Assembly (NCBI RefSeq): GCF_029023725.1
Contig: NZ_CP119075.1
Location: forward strand, 4,335,501-4,399,500
Reading direction: 5' to 3'
Origin: Synoicihabitans lomoniglobus
GTDB lineage: Bacteria; Verrucomicrobiota; Verrucomicrobiia; Opitutales; Opitutaceae
Length of the DNA stretch: 64,000 nucleotides
Each line of letters starts with the position of its first letter. The stretch's first letter is position 1. The translations under genes were made by a program, and so were the position numbers. The notes under the pieces were generated by a model. It saw nothing but the letters and a program-made list of their open reading frames with translations. It was not told the DNA's origin and did not search any database. Positions 53,905-63,216 of the stretch are shown here, one piece after another.

Positions 53905-54926
53905 GTGCCTCTGTCGCAAAACCTTCGCGCCAACGTTCACCCGTGTGGTGGCCCGCCATCGGGCTGCTCATCTTGATCGCGGTCAACGCCGTCTTCGATC
54001 CCGGCTTTCTCAAGATGACGATCGTCGACGGTCATCTCTACGGCACGCCCATTGATCTGTTTAACCAGGGTTCGCGCGTCATGCTGTTGGCGCTCGGCAT
54101 GACCTTGGTCATCGCCACGGGTGGCGTGGATCTCTCGGTGGGCTCCGTCGTCGCCGTGAGCGCGGCCGTATGTGCGCAGCTCATCGTGCGGGAAACGGCG
54201 CTGCCGCTGGTCGTGCTCGCCGCCCTCGGCACGGGTCTCGCCGCCGGCGGGATCAACGCGGTGCTGGTCGCCCGGATCGGCGTGCAACCCATCGTCGCCA
54301 CGCTCATCCTCATGGTCGCCGGTCGCGGACTCGCCCAACTCATCACGGGCGGCAACGTCGTCATTTTCAGCGACGCTAGTTTCGAGTTTCTCGCCAAGGG
54401 CCACGTGCTCGGCTTGCCCGTCGCCGCATTGCTCGTGCTCGCGTTGTTTGGCATCGCGCAACTCGCCCTGCGCCGCACGGCCGCCGGACTATTCTTGGAA
54501 GCCGTGGGCGACAACGCCACCGCCAGTCGCTTCGCCGGCATCGCCGCCGCCCGCACCAAGGCGCTCGCCTACCTCGCCTGCGGGGGTTGCGCCGGTTTGT
54601 GCGGCGCGCTCGTCGCCGCGCACATCGCCGCGGCCGATCCCTATCAGGCCGGCATCAACATGGAGTTGGACGCGATCTTCGCCGTGGTCATCGGCGGCAC
54701 CGCGCTCACTGGCGGGCGGTTTTATCTGCTCGGTTCGTTGATCGGCGCGCTGTTCCTGCAGGCGCTGACGTTGAGCATGTTCTACTTCGGCGTGCCTCCG
54801 GCGGTCGCCCCCGTGCCCAAGGCCGTGCTGATCATCGCGGTGGCGCTCATCCAGGTGCCGCGCCTGCGCCAAAAACTCACCGCGCTGTGGCAACGTTCTC
54901 CGGCCAACCGAAAGGCGACGTCGTGA
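53901..54926 (+). CDS. ytfT: Sugar ABC transporter permease 1, YtfT-like
   Basis: A 341-residue CUT2 family permease with about nine membrane helices. The signature region VIATGGVDLSVGSVVAVSAAVCAQL, NAVLVARIGVQPIVATLILMVAGRGLAQLI and MELDAIFAVVIGGTALTGGRFYLLGSLIGALFLQAL are clear. Its stop overlaps the GTG start of the second permease. Confidence 0.95.
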   Translation: MSASVAKPSRQRSPVWWPAIGLLILIAVNAVFDPGFLKMTIVDGHLYGTPIDLFNQGSRVMLLALGMTLVIATGGVDLSVGSVVAVSAAVCAQLIVRETALPLVVLAALGTGLAAGGINAVLVARIGVQPIVATLILMVAGRGLAQLITGGNVVIFSDASFEFLAKGHVLGLPVAALLVLALFGIAQLALRRTAAGLFLEAVGDNATASRFAGIAAARTKALAYLACGGCAGLCGALVAAHIAAADPYQAGINMELDAIFAVVIGGTALTGGRFYLLGSLIGALFLQALTLSMFYFGVPPAVAPVPKAVLIIAVALIQVPRLRQKLTALWQRSPANRKATS

Positions 54927-55879
54927 ACTTGTTTCGCCGTCAATTACCGGTGTGCGTCACTGCCGCCATTCTCCTGATTCTCTACGTTTCCGCCGGCTTC
55001 GTCTACGACGGCTTTTTCGGCGGACGCGTGGCGGCGAATCTCATTTCCGATAATGCCGTGCTGGGCATCGCCGCGCTCGGCATGACCCTCGTCATCTTCA
55101 CCGGCGGCATCGACCTGTCGGTCGGCTCGGTCCTCGGCTTCACCTCCGTGTTGACCGCCACGTTGATCACCTCGGCCGGTTGGCCGCCGTTGGCGGCGTG
55201 GAGCGTCGCCCTCATCGCGGGCACCCTGATGGGCGTGCTCTTTGGCGGGCTCATTGAAAAGGGAGAATTGCCGCCGTTTCTGGTAACCCTCGCGGGCATG
55301 TTTTTCGCACGCGGTCTGGCCTTTGCCATCAGCACCGAATCCGTGCCGATCAACCACCCGTGGTATCGCTCATTGAGTGAAGTCCATGTGGCGCTGGGAG
55401 ACTTTCGCCTGCCTCTGCCGGGCATCCTGCTGTTGGTCCTCGCGTTGGCGGTCTACGGTTTGGCCCACCACACGCGACTCGGGCGCAACCTGCTCGCCAT
55501 GGGCGGTAGTGAGTCCTCGGCCCGCTTGATGGGCTTGCCGGTGAGTTCGGCCAAGGTCGCCGCCTACGCCATCAACGGGGCGCTGGCTGCCGCCGCCGGT
55601 ATTGTGGCCACGCTCTATACCGGCTCGGGCAATCCCGCGACCGGTATCGGACTCGAACTCGACGCCATTGCGGTGGTGGTCATCGGCGGCACCGTGCTCA
55701 CCGGCGGACGCGGGCATGTCGGCGGCACCGTGCTCGGCGTGCTCATTCTCGGCGTCATTCAAATGGGCATTCTTTTCGACGGTCGTCTCGACTCCGCTTG
55801 GATGCGGATCGTGGTCGGCCTGTTGCTGCTGGTGTTTATTTTGCTCCAGCGCCTGCTGCTCGCGCGGTCGAAGACTTGA
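54923..55879 (+). CDS. yjfF: Sugar ABC transporter permease 2, YjfF-like
   Basis: A 318-residue CUT2 permease. I use GTG 54923, which overlaps the preceding stop as GTGA and yields MNLFRRQLPVCVTAAILLILYVS, a proper first helix; a longer frame upstream is a shadow. VIFTGGIDLSVGSVLGFTSVLTATL and ELDAIAVVVIGGTVLTGGRGHVGGTVLGVLILGVIQMG are the family motifs. Two different permeases per transporter is the YtfT/YjfF pattern. Its 3' end overlaps the convergent LacI-type gene by 44 nt. Confidence 0.94.
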   Translation: MNLFRRQLPVCVTAAILLILYVSAGFVYDGFFGGRVAANLISDNAVLGIAALGMTLVIFTGGIDLSVGSVLGFTSVLTATLITSAGWPPLAAWSVALIAGTLMGVLFGGLIEKGELPPFLVTLAGMFFARGLAFAISTESVPINHPWYRSLSEVHVALGDFRLPLPGILLLVLALAVYGLAHHTRLGRNLLAMGGSESSARLMGLPVSSAKVAAYAINGALAAAAGIVATLYTGSGNPATGIGLELDAIAVVVIGGTVLTGGRGHVGGTVLGVLILGVIQMGILFDGRLDSAWMRIVVGLLLLVFILLQRLLLARSKT

Positions 55880-56912
55880 GTTCCGGCGCGCTCGTGCCGT
55901 CGGTCCAAGTCGCACCAATCAAGGTGGCCCGGGGGAACTCGTTCACGCCGGTTTCGTTGTTGTGGATCTGCGTGACGAGCATGTCGACCGCCGCTTCACC
56001 CACGGCGAAGTTGTGCTGATTCATGCCTGCGAGTTCCGCACTGGTCGCGCGCCACTCGAGTTGAATGACACCAATATCCTCCGGGATGCGGCGCCCGGTC
56101 GCTTTGATCCAGCGCACCACGCGATTGTAGAGGGTGAACACGACATCCGGACGGTGCTGATCCAACCACGTCTCAAACCCCGCCGGGGCCTCCGCTGCGC
56201 TGCCCGGCAGGTCAAAAATCGGCAGACGTCGCGTTCGCGGCAACTCGCGTTGTCCGGTTTGAAACCCGGCCGAAAATCGCCGCTCGACCAGTCGATCGAT
56301 CACGTCGTCCAGGACCAGTCCGGGACGCCGATAGCCGAGCTCGATTGCCCGCTCGATCGCCTGCAGGGCGAGGTGGTGATGATCGACGCAGCAGAACGAA
56401 AGATCCGGGTCGCGGGTGCGCACCCCCGTCACGACCGTGGGGAACGTTTCCCACAGTGACGTGTATTCCGGTGGCAGGCGGTTGGAATCCATCAGCCCGA
56501 CGAGCAGGATCCCCTTGATGCCGCGCGTGTGCAAAATCCGACGCAACCGTTCCGGTTTGAGCTCCGGATCGTGCATCCAAAAACGATCAAACGCATACCC
56601 GGTCTTCTCCGCGCGCGCTTCGCAACCCGCCACGTAAGTCGGGATGGTGGGGTGACTCTGCAACGCGTGCGGATCGCGGTTCGCATTGATCAGCGCCAAC
56701 TTCGCCTGAAACCGCGTCGTGCGCGAGGCCCGCAACTGCGCCATCAATTGTGAAAGCACCGCATTGGGCTCGTAACCCATGTCCGCCGCCGCCGCCTGCA
56801 CCCGCTCCCGCGTCTCCAGCGAGATCTGGGGATTGTCCTTCAACGCCAGTGAAACGGTGTATTTCGAACAACCCACCCGGCGGGCAATATCAGCTAGCGT
56901 GCAACGCGCCAT
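55836..56912 (-). CDS. LacI-family transcriptional regulator
   Basis: A 358-residue protein from ATG 56912 (MARCTLADIARRVGCSKYTVSLALKDNPQISLETRERVQAAAADMGYEPN), a canonical N-terminal HTH and hinge; the upstream in-frame GTG-type extension is not needed. The remainder is a periplasmic-binding-like effector domain (FCCVDHHHLALQAIERAIELGYRRPGLVLDD...RFSAGFQTGQ). It sits between the two halves of the arabinose locus, so it probably represses or activates them in response to arabinose or an arabino-oligosaccharide. No AraC or AraR gene is present. Confidence 0.93.
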   Translation of the reverse strand: MARCTLADIARRVGCSKYTVSLALKDNPQISLETRERVQAAAADMGYEPNAVLSQLMAQLRASRTTRFQAKLALINANRDPHALQSHPTIPTYVAGCEARAEKTGYAFDRFWMHDPELKPERLRRILHTRGIKGILLVGLMDSNRLPPEYTSLWETFPTVVTGVRTRDPDLSFCCVDHHHLALQAIERAIELGYRRPGLVLDDVIDRLVERRFSAGFQTGQRELPRTRRLPIFDLPGSAAEAPAGFETWLDQHRPDVVFTLYNRVVRWIKATGRRIPEDIGVIQLEWRATSAELAGMNQHNFAVGEAAVDMLVTQIHNNETGVNEFPRATLIGATWTDGTSAPELKSSTARAAGAGAK

Positions 56913-56935
56913 GACCCGCTTTTCCCCCGAATCCA

Positions 56936-56947
56936 CCTAACGGTCAA
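56936..56947. promoter_or_regulatory. Candidate regulator site between the LacI-type gene and second GH51 gene
   Basis: CCTAACGGTCAA matches 47216-47227 at 11 of 12 bases and lies 24 bases upstream of the regulator start and about 125 bases before the GH51 gene, in their shared divergent region. Confidence 0.35.
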
Positions 56948-57071
56948 GTTCTCCCGGCATTCGCCCGGTGTTAGTCAGACTATAACTTGTTCATCCACCG
57001 CCTTTCCCCGGCTCCATTTACCCCTTCACCTCAAGTCCGATCTCCGCCGTGCGAAGCGCCCCCCACGCCCC

Positions 57072-59090
57072 ATGTTCCGTTTTCCGCTCACCGCCTGTTT
57101 TCTGAAAACGCTCGTTCCGTGGTTGGCCCTCGCCGTCACCGCGACGGCCACACCGACCCTCCGCGTCGATCTCTCCGCCCCCGGCCGGGCCATCAGCTCC
57201 GATCTCGTCGGCATCTTCTACGAGGACCTCAATTACGCCGCCGATGGCGGACTCTACGCCGAGCTCATCCAAAACCGCTCCTTTGAATACAGCGCCACGG
57301 AGCAGGTCAGCTGGACTGCGCTTTCGTTTTGGGAACTGATCCAAGCCGGCGATGCCGAGGGTTCCTGGGGATTGGGCAACGCCCGCCCCGTCCACGTGAA
57401 TAACGAGCACTACCTCACTCTCACCGCCCGCCAACCGGGCGACGGCGTGGGCATCCGAAACTCAGGCTTCGATCAGATCCCGGTCGAGGCCGGCCACGCC
57501 TACGAGGCATCGTTTTTCGCTTACCAAACTTACAACGGCATCATGTGGCGCGGCGATGGCGTGGACCAATCCACTCCCATGCCCGTGACGCTGCGCCTCG
57601 AAGCCGCCAACGGCGAGGTGTTGGCCGAAGCCAAACTCGAAGTCTCGGGCCGCGACTGGACCCGGTATCACGCCACCCTCACGCCCTCCCGTCCGGACCC
57701 GCAGGCCAAGTTCGTGCTGCTCATCCATCAGGTCGGCAGTATCGCCCTCGATATGGTTTCGCTCATGCCGCACGACACGTTCAAGGGTCGGGCCAACGGG
57801 CTGCGTCGGGATCTCGCGCACGCCATCGCCGACCTCGAGCCCAAGTTCATGCGCTTCCCCGGCGGTTGCCTCGTGCACGGTCCCGGCGTTCGCCAATTCT
57901 ACGATTGGAAGAAAACCATCGGCCCCGTCGAAACCCGCGAAGCCGAACGCAACTCCTGGGGCTACCACCAAACCTACGGTCTCGGCTTCTTCGAGTTCTT
58001 CCAATTCAGCGAGGATATCGGCGCCAAGCCTGTGCCGGTCGTGTCCGCCGGCGTTTGCTGCCAACACGCCGGCCACAGTCCGGGCCGCGGCCAGGAGGGT
58101 CTGCCGATGGAGGAAATGCCCGCTTACATTCAGGACGTGCTCGACCTGATTGAATGGGCCAACGGTCCCGCCGATTCCGAATGGGGCGCCGTGCGCGCCG
58201 CCGCCGGTCACCCCGAACCTTTTGGACTCCAACACCTCGGCGTCGGCAACGAGGACGCCATCACGCCCCTCTTCGAGATCCGTTTCAACATGGTCCGCGA
58301 CGCTATCAAGGCGCGCTACCCGGACATCGTGGTCATTGGCACCTCCGGTCCATTCGCCTCGGGCGAAGACTTCGACAACGGCTGGGCGTTCGCCCGCGAC
58401 ATCGATGTCGAGATGGTCGATGAACATTACTACGTGCCACCACAGTTTTTCTGGGACAACCAGGATCGCTACGATCACTACGATCGCGCCGGCCCATTGG
58501 TCTACCTCGGCGAATACGCCGCGCATGAACCCGATCGCCGCAACACCCTGCGTTCCGCCATCGCCGAAGCCGCCGGACTCGTCAGCTACGAGCGCAACGC
58601 CGACATCGTGCACTTCGCGTCCTACGCCCCCTTACTGGCCCGGCGCGGCCACACCCAATGGCACCCCGATCTGATCTACTTCGATGCCACGAGCGTATTT
58701 CTCACCCCCAACTACTACGTCCAACAGCTCTTCGGTCAGCACGGCGGCGACCGCCATCTCGACACCGCCCTGACCGGCACCGTCGACGGAGCTAAACTCG
58801 CGGCGTCCTCCGTCACCGATTCCGCTTCCGGCGACGTAATCCTCAAACTCGTCAATGGCGACGACACGCCCGTCGCGCTCGAAGTGCAATTGTCCGGACT
58901 TTCCTCCGACCGGAAATTCACCGCGCAACGCATGGTGCTCACCGGCCCCAGCGCCGACGCGATCAACGAGGACGGTCGGGAACCCGCCGTAAAACCGGTT
59001 TCCACCTCGACCACGATCACCGCAACTTTTCACTATCAGGCCCCGGCCAACTCCCTCACCGTTTTACGTTTCAACCCCACCACCCCATGA
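57072..59090 (+). CDS. Alpha-L-arabinofuranosidase, GH51 (second enzyme)
   Basis: A 672-residue exported enzyme, distinct in sequence from the first GH51. Signal peptide near MFRFPLTACFLKTLVPWLALAVTATA; LVGIFYEDLNYAADGGLYAELIQNRSFEY; a CBM4-like segment (about 100-240); FMRFPGGCLVHGPG; acid/base Glu 394 in LGVGNED; nucleophile Glu 481 in YLGEYAAH; and a C-terminal beta domain. This subtype resembles plant and Bacteroidota-type secreted GH51. Its stop overlaps araB by ATGA, tying extracellular debranching to cytoplasmic catabolism. Confidence 0.94.
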   Translation: MFRFPLTACFLKTLVPWLALAVTATATPTLRVDLSAPGRAISSDLVGIFYEDLNYAADGGLYAELIQNRSFEYSATEQVSWTALSFWELIQAGDAEGSWGLGNARPVHVNNEHYLTLTARQPGDGVGIRNSGFDQIPVEAGHAYEASFFAYQTYNGIMWRGDGVDQSTPMPVTLRLEAANGEVLAEAKLEVSGRDWTRYHATLTPSRPDPQAKFVLLIHQVGSIALDMVSLMPHDTFKGRANGLRRDLAHAIADLEPKFMRFPGGCLVHGPGVRQFYDWKKTIGPVETREAERNSWGYHQTYGLGFFEFFQFSEDIGAKPVPVVSAGVCCQHAGHSPGRGQEGLPMEEMPAYIQDVLDLIEWANGPADSEWGAVRAAAGHPEPFGLQHLGVGNEDAITPLFEIRFNMVRDAIKARYPDIVVIGTSGPFASGEDFDNGWAFARDIDVEMVDEHYYVPPQFFWDNQDRYDHYDRAGPLVYLGEYAAHEPDRRNTLRSAIAEAAGLVSYERNADIVHFASYAPLLARRGHTQWHPDLIYFDATSVFLTPNYYVQQLFGQHGGDRHLDTALTGTVDGAKLAASSVTDSASGDVILKLVNGDDTPVALEVQLSGLSSDRKFTAQRMVLTGPSADAINEDGREPAVKPVSTSTTITATFHYQAPANSLTVLRFNPTTP

Positions 59091-60751
59091 GTTTCACCAT
59101 CGGTCTCGACTACGGCACCAACTCCGCTCGCGCCCTCATCGTGCGCACGGCTGACGGCCGGGAGTTCGGCTCCTGTGTCGTCGATTATCCCAGCGGCCAC
59201 CAAGGCGTTTTGCTCGATCCCAAGGATCACAACGTCGCCCGCCAAAACCCCCTCGACTACCTGCACTGCCTCGAAGCCGCCACCCGGGGCGCGCTCGCGC
59301 AGGCCGCCTCAAAGCGCGGCTTTTCCGCCGCCAAGGTCGTCGGCATCGGCGTCGACACCACCGGGTCCAGCCCCATCCCGGTCGACGCCAAAAACCGCGC
59401 GCTGACCGCCCAGAAAAAATGGGCGAAGAATCTCAATGCGCACTGCTGGTTGTGGAAGGATCACACCAGTTGGCGCGAAGCCGCCAAGATCACCGAACTC
59501 GCCGCCAAGCACCATCCGGAATACATCGCCAAGTGCGGTAACACCTACTCGTCCGAATGGTTTTGGGCCAAGATCTGGCACTGCCTCAAGGTCGACCCCG
59601 CCGCCTTTGCCGCCGCCCATTCCTGGGTCGAACTCTGCGACTGGCTGCCCGCCGTGCTCGGCGGCGTGACCGATCCGACCGCCATCAAACGCGGCATCTG
59701 TGCCGCCGGTCACAAGGCACTCTTCTGCGACGAATGGGGCGGCCTGCCGGACAAGGCGTTTCTGCGCAAACTGTCACCGAAACTCGCGAGCCTGCGCGAC
59801 CGTCTGTATTCAGAAGCACACGACGCCAGCGTCGCCGCCGGACACCTCTGCCCGGCATGGGCCGCCAAGCTCGGCCTGCCCGCCGGCATTCCCATCGCCA
59901 TGGGTGAGTTCGACGTGCACTACGGCGCCATCGGTTCCGGCGTCGCCGAGGGCACACTCGTCAAAGTCATCGGCACCTCCACTTGCGACGTCGGCGTGGT
60001 GTCGGCCGACAAACCCGTCGCCGACATTCCCGGCATCTGCGGCATCGTCAAGGGCGCGATCCTACCCGGCTACTACGGCCTCGAAGCCGGTCAGTCCGCC
60101 GTCGGTGATATCTTCAAATGGTGGGTCGAGGTGGTCTGCGGCGGCGACGACAAGACTCACGCCCAGTTCACCAAGGAAGCGGCCGCCCTCTCTCCCGCCG
60201 AGAGCGGTCTGCTCGCCCTCGATTGGAACAACGGCAACCGCACCATCCTCGTGGATCAACGCCTCACGGGGCTGACGCTCGGCACCACTTTGCACACCAA
60301 ACCCGCCGAGATTTATCGCGCGCTCATCGAGGCCACGGCCTTCGGTGCCCGCGCCATCATCGAACGTTTCCGCGCATACGGCGTGCCGATCAAACGCGTC
60401 GTCTGCGCCGGTGGCATCGCGGAGAAAAACCCCATGCTCATGCAGATCTACGCCGACGTCACCGGCTGCACCATGCTCGTCGCGGGCTCCAGCCAGGCGT
60501 GTGCCCTCGGCTCCGCCGTCTCCGCCGCCGTGCTCGCCGGGGCTCATCCGGACTTCAAAACTGCCCAGGCCAAAATGACCGCCCTCAAACCGGTCGCCTA
60601 CAAACCGCAGCCCGCCGCTCGTCGCACCTACCAAAAGCTTTACGCGCTGTATCGCCAACTTCACGACAGCTTCGGTGGCGTCACCCCCGATGCCGACCTC
60701 TCCGGCGTCATGAAACAGCTCCTCACGCTCAAAGAAAAAGCCCGCGCCTGA
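59087..60751 (+). CDS. araB: Ribulokinase
   Basis: A 554-residue FGGY-family kinase that phosphorylates L-ribulose. IGLDYGTNSARALIV (phosphate-binding loop), VVGIGVDTTGSSPIPVDAKN, LWKDHTSWREA, GEFDVHYGAIGSGV, VKVIGTSTCDV and VVCAGGIAEKNPMLMQIYADVTG are all present, and the length fits AraB. It overlaps the GH51 gene and precedes araA by 47 nt. Confidence 0.96.
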   Translation: MSFTIGLDYGTNSARALIVRTADGREFGSCVVDYPSGHQGVLLDPKDHNVARQNPLDYLHCLEAATRGALAQAASKRGFSAAKVVGIGVDTTGSSPIPVDAKNRALTAQKKWAKNLNAHCWLWKDHTSWREAAKITELAAKHHPEYIAKCGNTYSSEWFWAKIWHCLKVDPAAFAAAHSWVELCDWLPAVLGGVTDPTAIKRGICAAGHKALFCDEWGGLPDKAFLRKLSPKLASLRDRLYSEAHDASVAAGHLCPAWAAKLGLPAGIPIAMGEFDVHYGAIGSGVAEGTLVKVIGTSTCDVGVVSADKPVADIPGICGIVKGAILPGYYGLEAGQSAVGDIFKWWVEVVCGGDDKTHAQFTKEAAALSPAESGLLALDWNNGNRTILVDQRLTGLTLGTTLHTKPAEIYRALIEATAFGARAIIERFRAYGVPIKRVVCAGGIAEKNPMLMQIYADVTGCTMLVAGSSQACALGSAVSAAVLAGAHPDFKTAQAKMTALKPVAYKPQPAARRTYQKLYALYRQLHDSFGGVTPDADLSGVMKQLLTLKEKARA

Positions 60752-60758
60752 TCCCGCG

Positions 60759-60781
60759 AGTGTAACCATTATGGTTACACT
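60759..60781. promoter_or_regulatory. Perfect 23-base palindrome between araB and araA
   Basis: Arms AGTGTAACCA and TGGTTACACT flank TTA. It lies directly before araA (start 60799). Its symmetry fits a dimeric regulator site, which would give araA-araD a separate control, or a hairpin affecting the araB-araA message. No T-run follows, so it is not a typical terminator. Confidence 0.6.
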
Positions 60782-60798
60782 TCTTCATCTCCTTTTCC

Positions 60799-62307
60799 AT
60801 GAAATCACTTCCCTCTCCTGAAATCTGGTTCGTCTGCGGTTCGCAGCATCTCTACGGTCCGGGCCCTCTCCAAGAGGTCGCCGCCAATGCGGCCACGATC
60901 GCGGGCAAGCTCGATGCCTCGAAGCATCTGCCGCTCAAGATCGTCTTCAAAGCGCTGCTCACCACGCCGGACGAGATCACCAACCTGTGCATCGAAGCCA
61001 ACGCCAACCCGCAGTGCGGCGGCCTGATCCTGTGGATGCATACGTTCTCACCATCAAAAATGTGGATACGCGGACTCGGCCTGCTGAAGAAGCCGTTCCT
61101 GCACCTGCACACCCAGTTCAATCGCGATCTGCCGTGGGGCACGATCGACATGGATTTCATGAACCTCAACCAGGCCGCCCACGGTGACCGCGAGGCGGGG
61201 TTCATCCACACCCGCATGCGCCTCGACCGCAAGGTGGTGGTCGGCCACTGGAGCGATGCCGAGGTGCAGCAACGCATCGGCGCGTGGATGCGCGCCGTGC
61301 GCGGCTGGACCGATTGGCAGGGCGCAAAATTCGTGCGTTTCGGCGACAACATGCGCCAGGTCGCCGTGACCGACGGCGACAAGGTATCCGCCGAGATGAA
61401 GCTCGGTTTCGCAGTCAACACCCATGGCGTCGGCGACCTCGTCGCTGTGGTCGACGCGATCAAGCCCAATGATATTTCCGCGCTCTGCGCCGACTACGAA
61501 AAAGCCTACGCCCTCGCCCCCGCGTTGAAAAAAGGCGGCAAGCGCCACGAGGAGTTGCGCTACAGCGCCCGGCTCGAACTCGGTCTGGGCCAGTTCCTCG
61601 AAGAGGGCGACTTTAAGGGATTCACCGACACCTTCGAGGATCTGCACGGCCTGCGCCAACTCCCCGGCATGGCCACCCAACGTCTGATGGCGGCGGGCTA
61701 CGGTTTCGGCGGCGAGGGTGACTGGAAGACCGCTGCCCTTGTGCGCGTCATGAAAGTCATGGGCCACGGACTCAAGGGCGGCACTTCCTTCATGGAGGAC
61801 TATACCTACCACATGTCGCCGAAGGGCCATCAGGTGCTCGGCTCGCACATGCTGGAGATCTGCCCGAGCATCGCCGGCGGCAAGCCCAAGGTCGAAGTCC
61901 ACCCGCTCGGCATTGGCGGCAAGGAAGACCCTGTTCGCATGGTCTTCGACGCTCCGGCGGGTGCTGCGCTCAATGCCTCCCTGATCGATTTGGGCAACCG
62001 CTTCCGCCTCATCGTCAACGAAGTCGACGCGGTCAAAACGCCCAAATTGCCCAAGCTGCCCGTCGCTCGCGCGGTCTGGGAATGCCGCCCCGATTTCAAG
62101 ACAGCCTGCCAAGCGTGGATTCTCGCCGGCGGCGCCCATCACACCGGCTACAGCTACACCGTAACGAGCGAAATGCTCGAAGACTTCGCGACGATTGCCG
62201 GCATCGAAACGGTCCATATCGACGCCGACACCCGCATCGGCTCGCTCAAACAAGACCTCCGCAACAACGAGGTCTACTACCACCTCAATCAAGGCTTCCG
62301 CGCCTGA
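60799..62307 (+). CDS. araA: L-arabinose isomerase
   Basis: A 502-residue enzyme converting L-arabinose to L-ribulose. [18 protein letters not shown] opens the protein; [51 protein letters not shown] and the metal/substrate region [13 protein letters not shown]...[13 protein letters not shown] are as in AraA, ending near [11 protein letters not shown]. All segments expected for Mn binding appear, at normal length. Confidence 0.97.
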   Translation: MKSLPSPEIWFVCGSQHLYGPGPLQEVAANAATIAGKLDASKHLPLKIVFKALLTTPDEITNLCIEANANPQCGGLILWMHTFSPSKMWIRGLGLLKKPFLHLHTQFNRDLPWGTIDMDFMNLNQAAHGDREAGFIHTRMRLDRKVVVGHWSDAEVQQRIGAWMRAVRGWTDWQGAKFVRFGDNMRQVAVTDGDKVSAEMKLGFAVNTHGVGDLVAVVDAIKPNDISALCADYEKAYALAPALKKGGKRHEELRYSARLELGLGQFLEEGDFKGFTDTFEDLHGLRQLPGMATQRLMAAGYGFGGEGDWKTAALVRVMKVMGHGLKGGTSFMEDYTYHMSPKGHQVLGSHMLEICPSIAGGKPKVEVHPLGIGGKEDPVRMVFDAPAGAALNASLIDLGNRFRLIVNEVDAVKTPKLPKLPVARAVWECRPDFKTACQAWILAGGAHHTGYSYTVTSEMLEDFATIAGIETVHIDADTRIGSLKQDLRNNEVYYHLNQGFRA

Positions 62308-62312
62308 TGGAA

Positions 62313-62392
62313 TTAACCACGAAATACACGAACCGCACGAAAACCGTCCGACAACGCTGACCTTTCGTGTTATTCGTGTATTTCGTGGTTAA
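62313..62392. repeat. Long inverted repeat between araA and araD
   Basis: Arms TTAACCACGAAATACACGAA (62313-62332) and its exact complement (62373-62392) continue after a three-base mismatch into CACGAAA/TTTCGTG, so about 30-base arms surround about 20 bases. It could act as a processing or attenuation hairpin inside the ara message, or be a miniature repeat. I recall very similar CACGAAATACACGAA units as dispersed repeats in planctomycete and verrucomicrobial genomes. Confidence 0.8.
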
Positions 62393-62410
62393 ACTTTTCG
62401 TCCTCTTCCC

Positions 62411-63121
62411 ATGCTGACTGAACTCAAACGCGAGGCCTACGAGGCCAATATCGCCCTGCCGCGCGAAGGCCTGATCAACCTCACCTTTGGCAACGCTTCC
62501 GCGATCGATCGCGCCCAAGGCATTTTCGCCATCAAGCCCTCCGGCGTCGCCTACGCCGACCTCACGGCGGAAGACATGGTGCTGATCGACCTCGATGGGA
62601 AGCAGGTCGATGGATCGATGCGCCCGTCGTCCGACACGCCCACGCATCGTCGACTATTCCTCGCCTTTGAATCGATCGGCGGCGTCGTGCATACCCATTC
62701 CTCGCACGCCACATCGTTTGCGCAGGCGGGCCGCGAGATTCCGATCTTCGGCACCACACACGCGGACTATTTTTTCGGCCCGATTCCCGTCACCCGCAAA
62801 ATGACCGCCGCCGAAATCGGTGACGGAGCTTACGAATGGGAAACCGGCAACGTCATCGTCGAGCGTTTCGCTGCGCTCGATCCGGCGGACTTCCCCGCCG
62901 TGCTCGTCAACCGCCACGCTCCGTTCACCTGGGGCGCCACCGTCGCCAAAGCCGTCGAGGTCGCCGTCGCCGTGGAGTGTATCGCGCAAATGGCGCTGAT
63001 GTCGCTGCAACTCGAACCGACGTTGCCCGCCATCGAACCAGAGTTGTTGCACAAACACTTCAAACGCAAACACGGCCCCGGTGCCTATTACGGCCAGACC
63101 GATTCCGGTCCGACTTGCTGA
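62411..63121 (+). CDS. araD: L-ribulose-5-phosphate 4-epimerase
   Basis: A 236-residue class II aldolase-family enzyme. It produces D-xylulose-5-phosphate. LTFGNASAID, IKPSGVAYADLTAEDMV, SSDTPTH, the zinc ligands VVHTHSSHAT, GTTHADYFFGPIPVTRKM, and VNRHAPFTWG match AraD of E. coli over the whole length. It ends with HFKRKHGPGAYYGQ, as usual. Confidence 0.96.
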   Translation: MLTELKREAYEANIALPREGLINLTFGNASAIDRAQGIFAIKPSGVAYADLTAEDMVLIDLDGKQVDGSMRPSSDTPTHRRLFLAFESIGGVVHTHSSHATSFAQAGREIPIFGTTHADYFFGPIPVTRKMTAAEIGDGAYEWETGNVIVERFAALDPADFPAVLVNRHAPFTWGATVAKAVEVAVAVECIAQMALMSLQLEPTLPAIEPELLHKHFKRKHGPGAYYGQTDSGPTC

Positions 63122-63135
63122 CGATCGTGCGGTGA

Positions 63136-63155
63136 GCTCTTATTCTTGGAAGAGC
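63136..63155 (+). terminator. Weak hairpin after araD
   Basis: GCTCTT and AAGAGC around an eight-base loop, 14 bases after araD. No T-run follows, so termination here would be weak or factor-dependent. Confidence 0.35.
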
Positions 63156-63216
63156 CAACTCACACGGTTCCTGTGCAAATTCCACCCGTAGCAACTGTCT
63201 TATTAAGTATGGAATT

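Noticed and set aside
60759..60781. Rho-independent terminator between araB and araA
   Set aside because: The hairpin has perfect arms but a three-base loop, is not GC-rich, and lacks a run of T residues after it.
61054..62292. A 412-codon open frame antisense to araA
   Set aside because: AraA is certain. The antisense translation has no recognisable domain and mirrors the codon pattern of araA.
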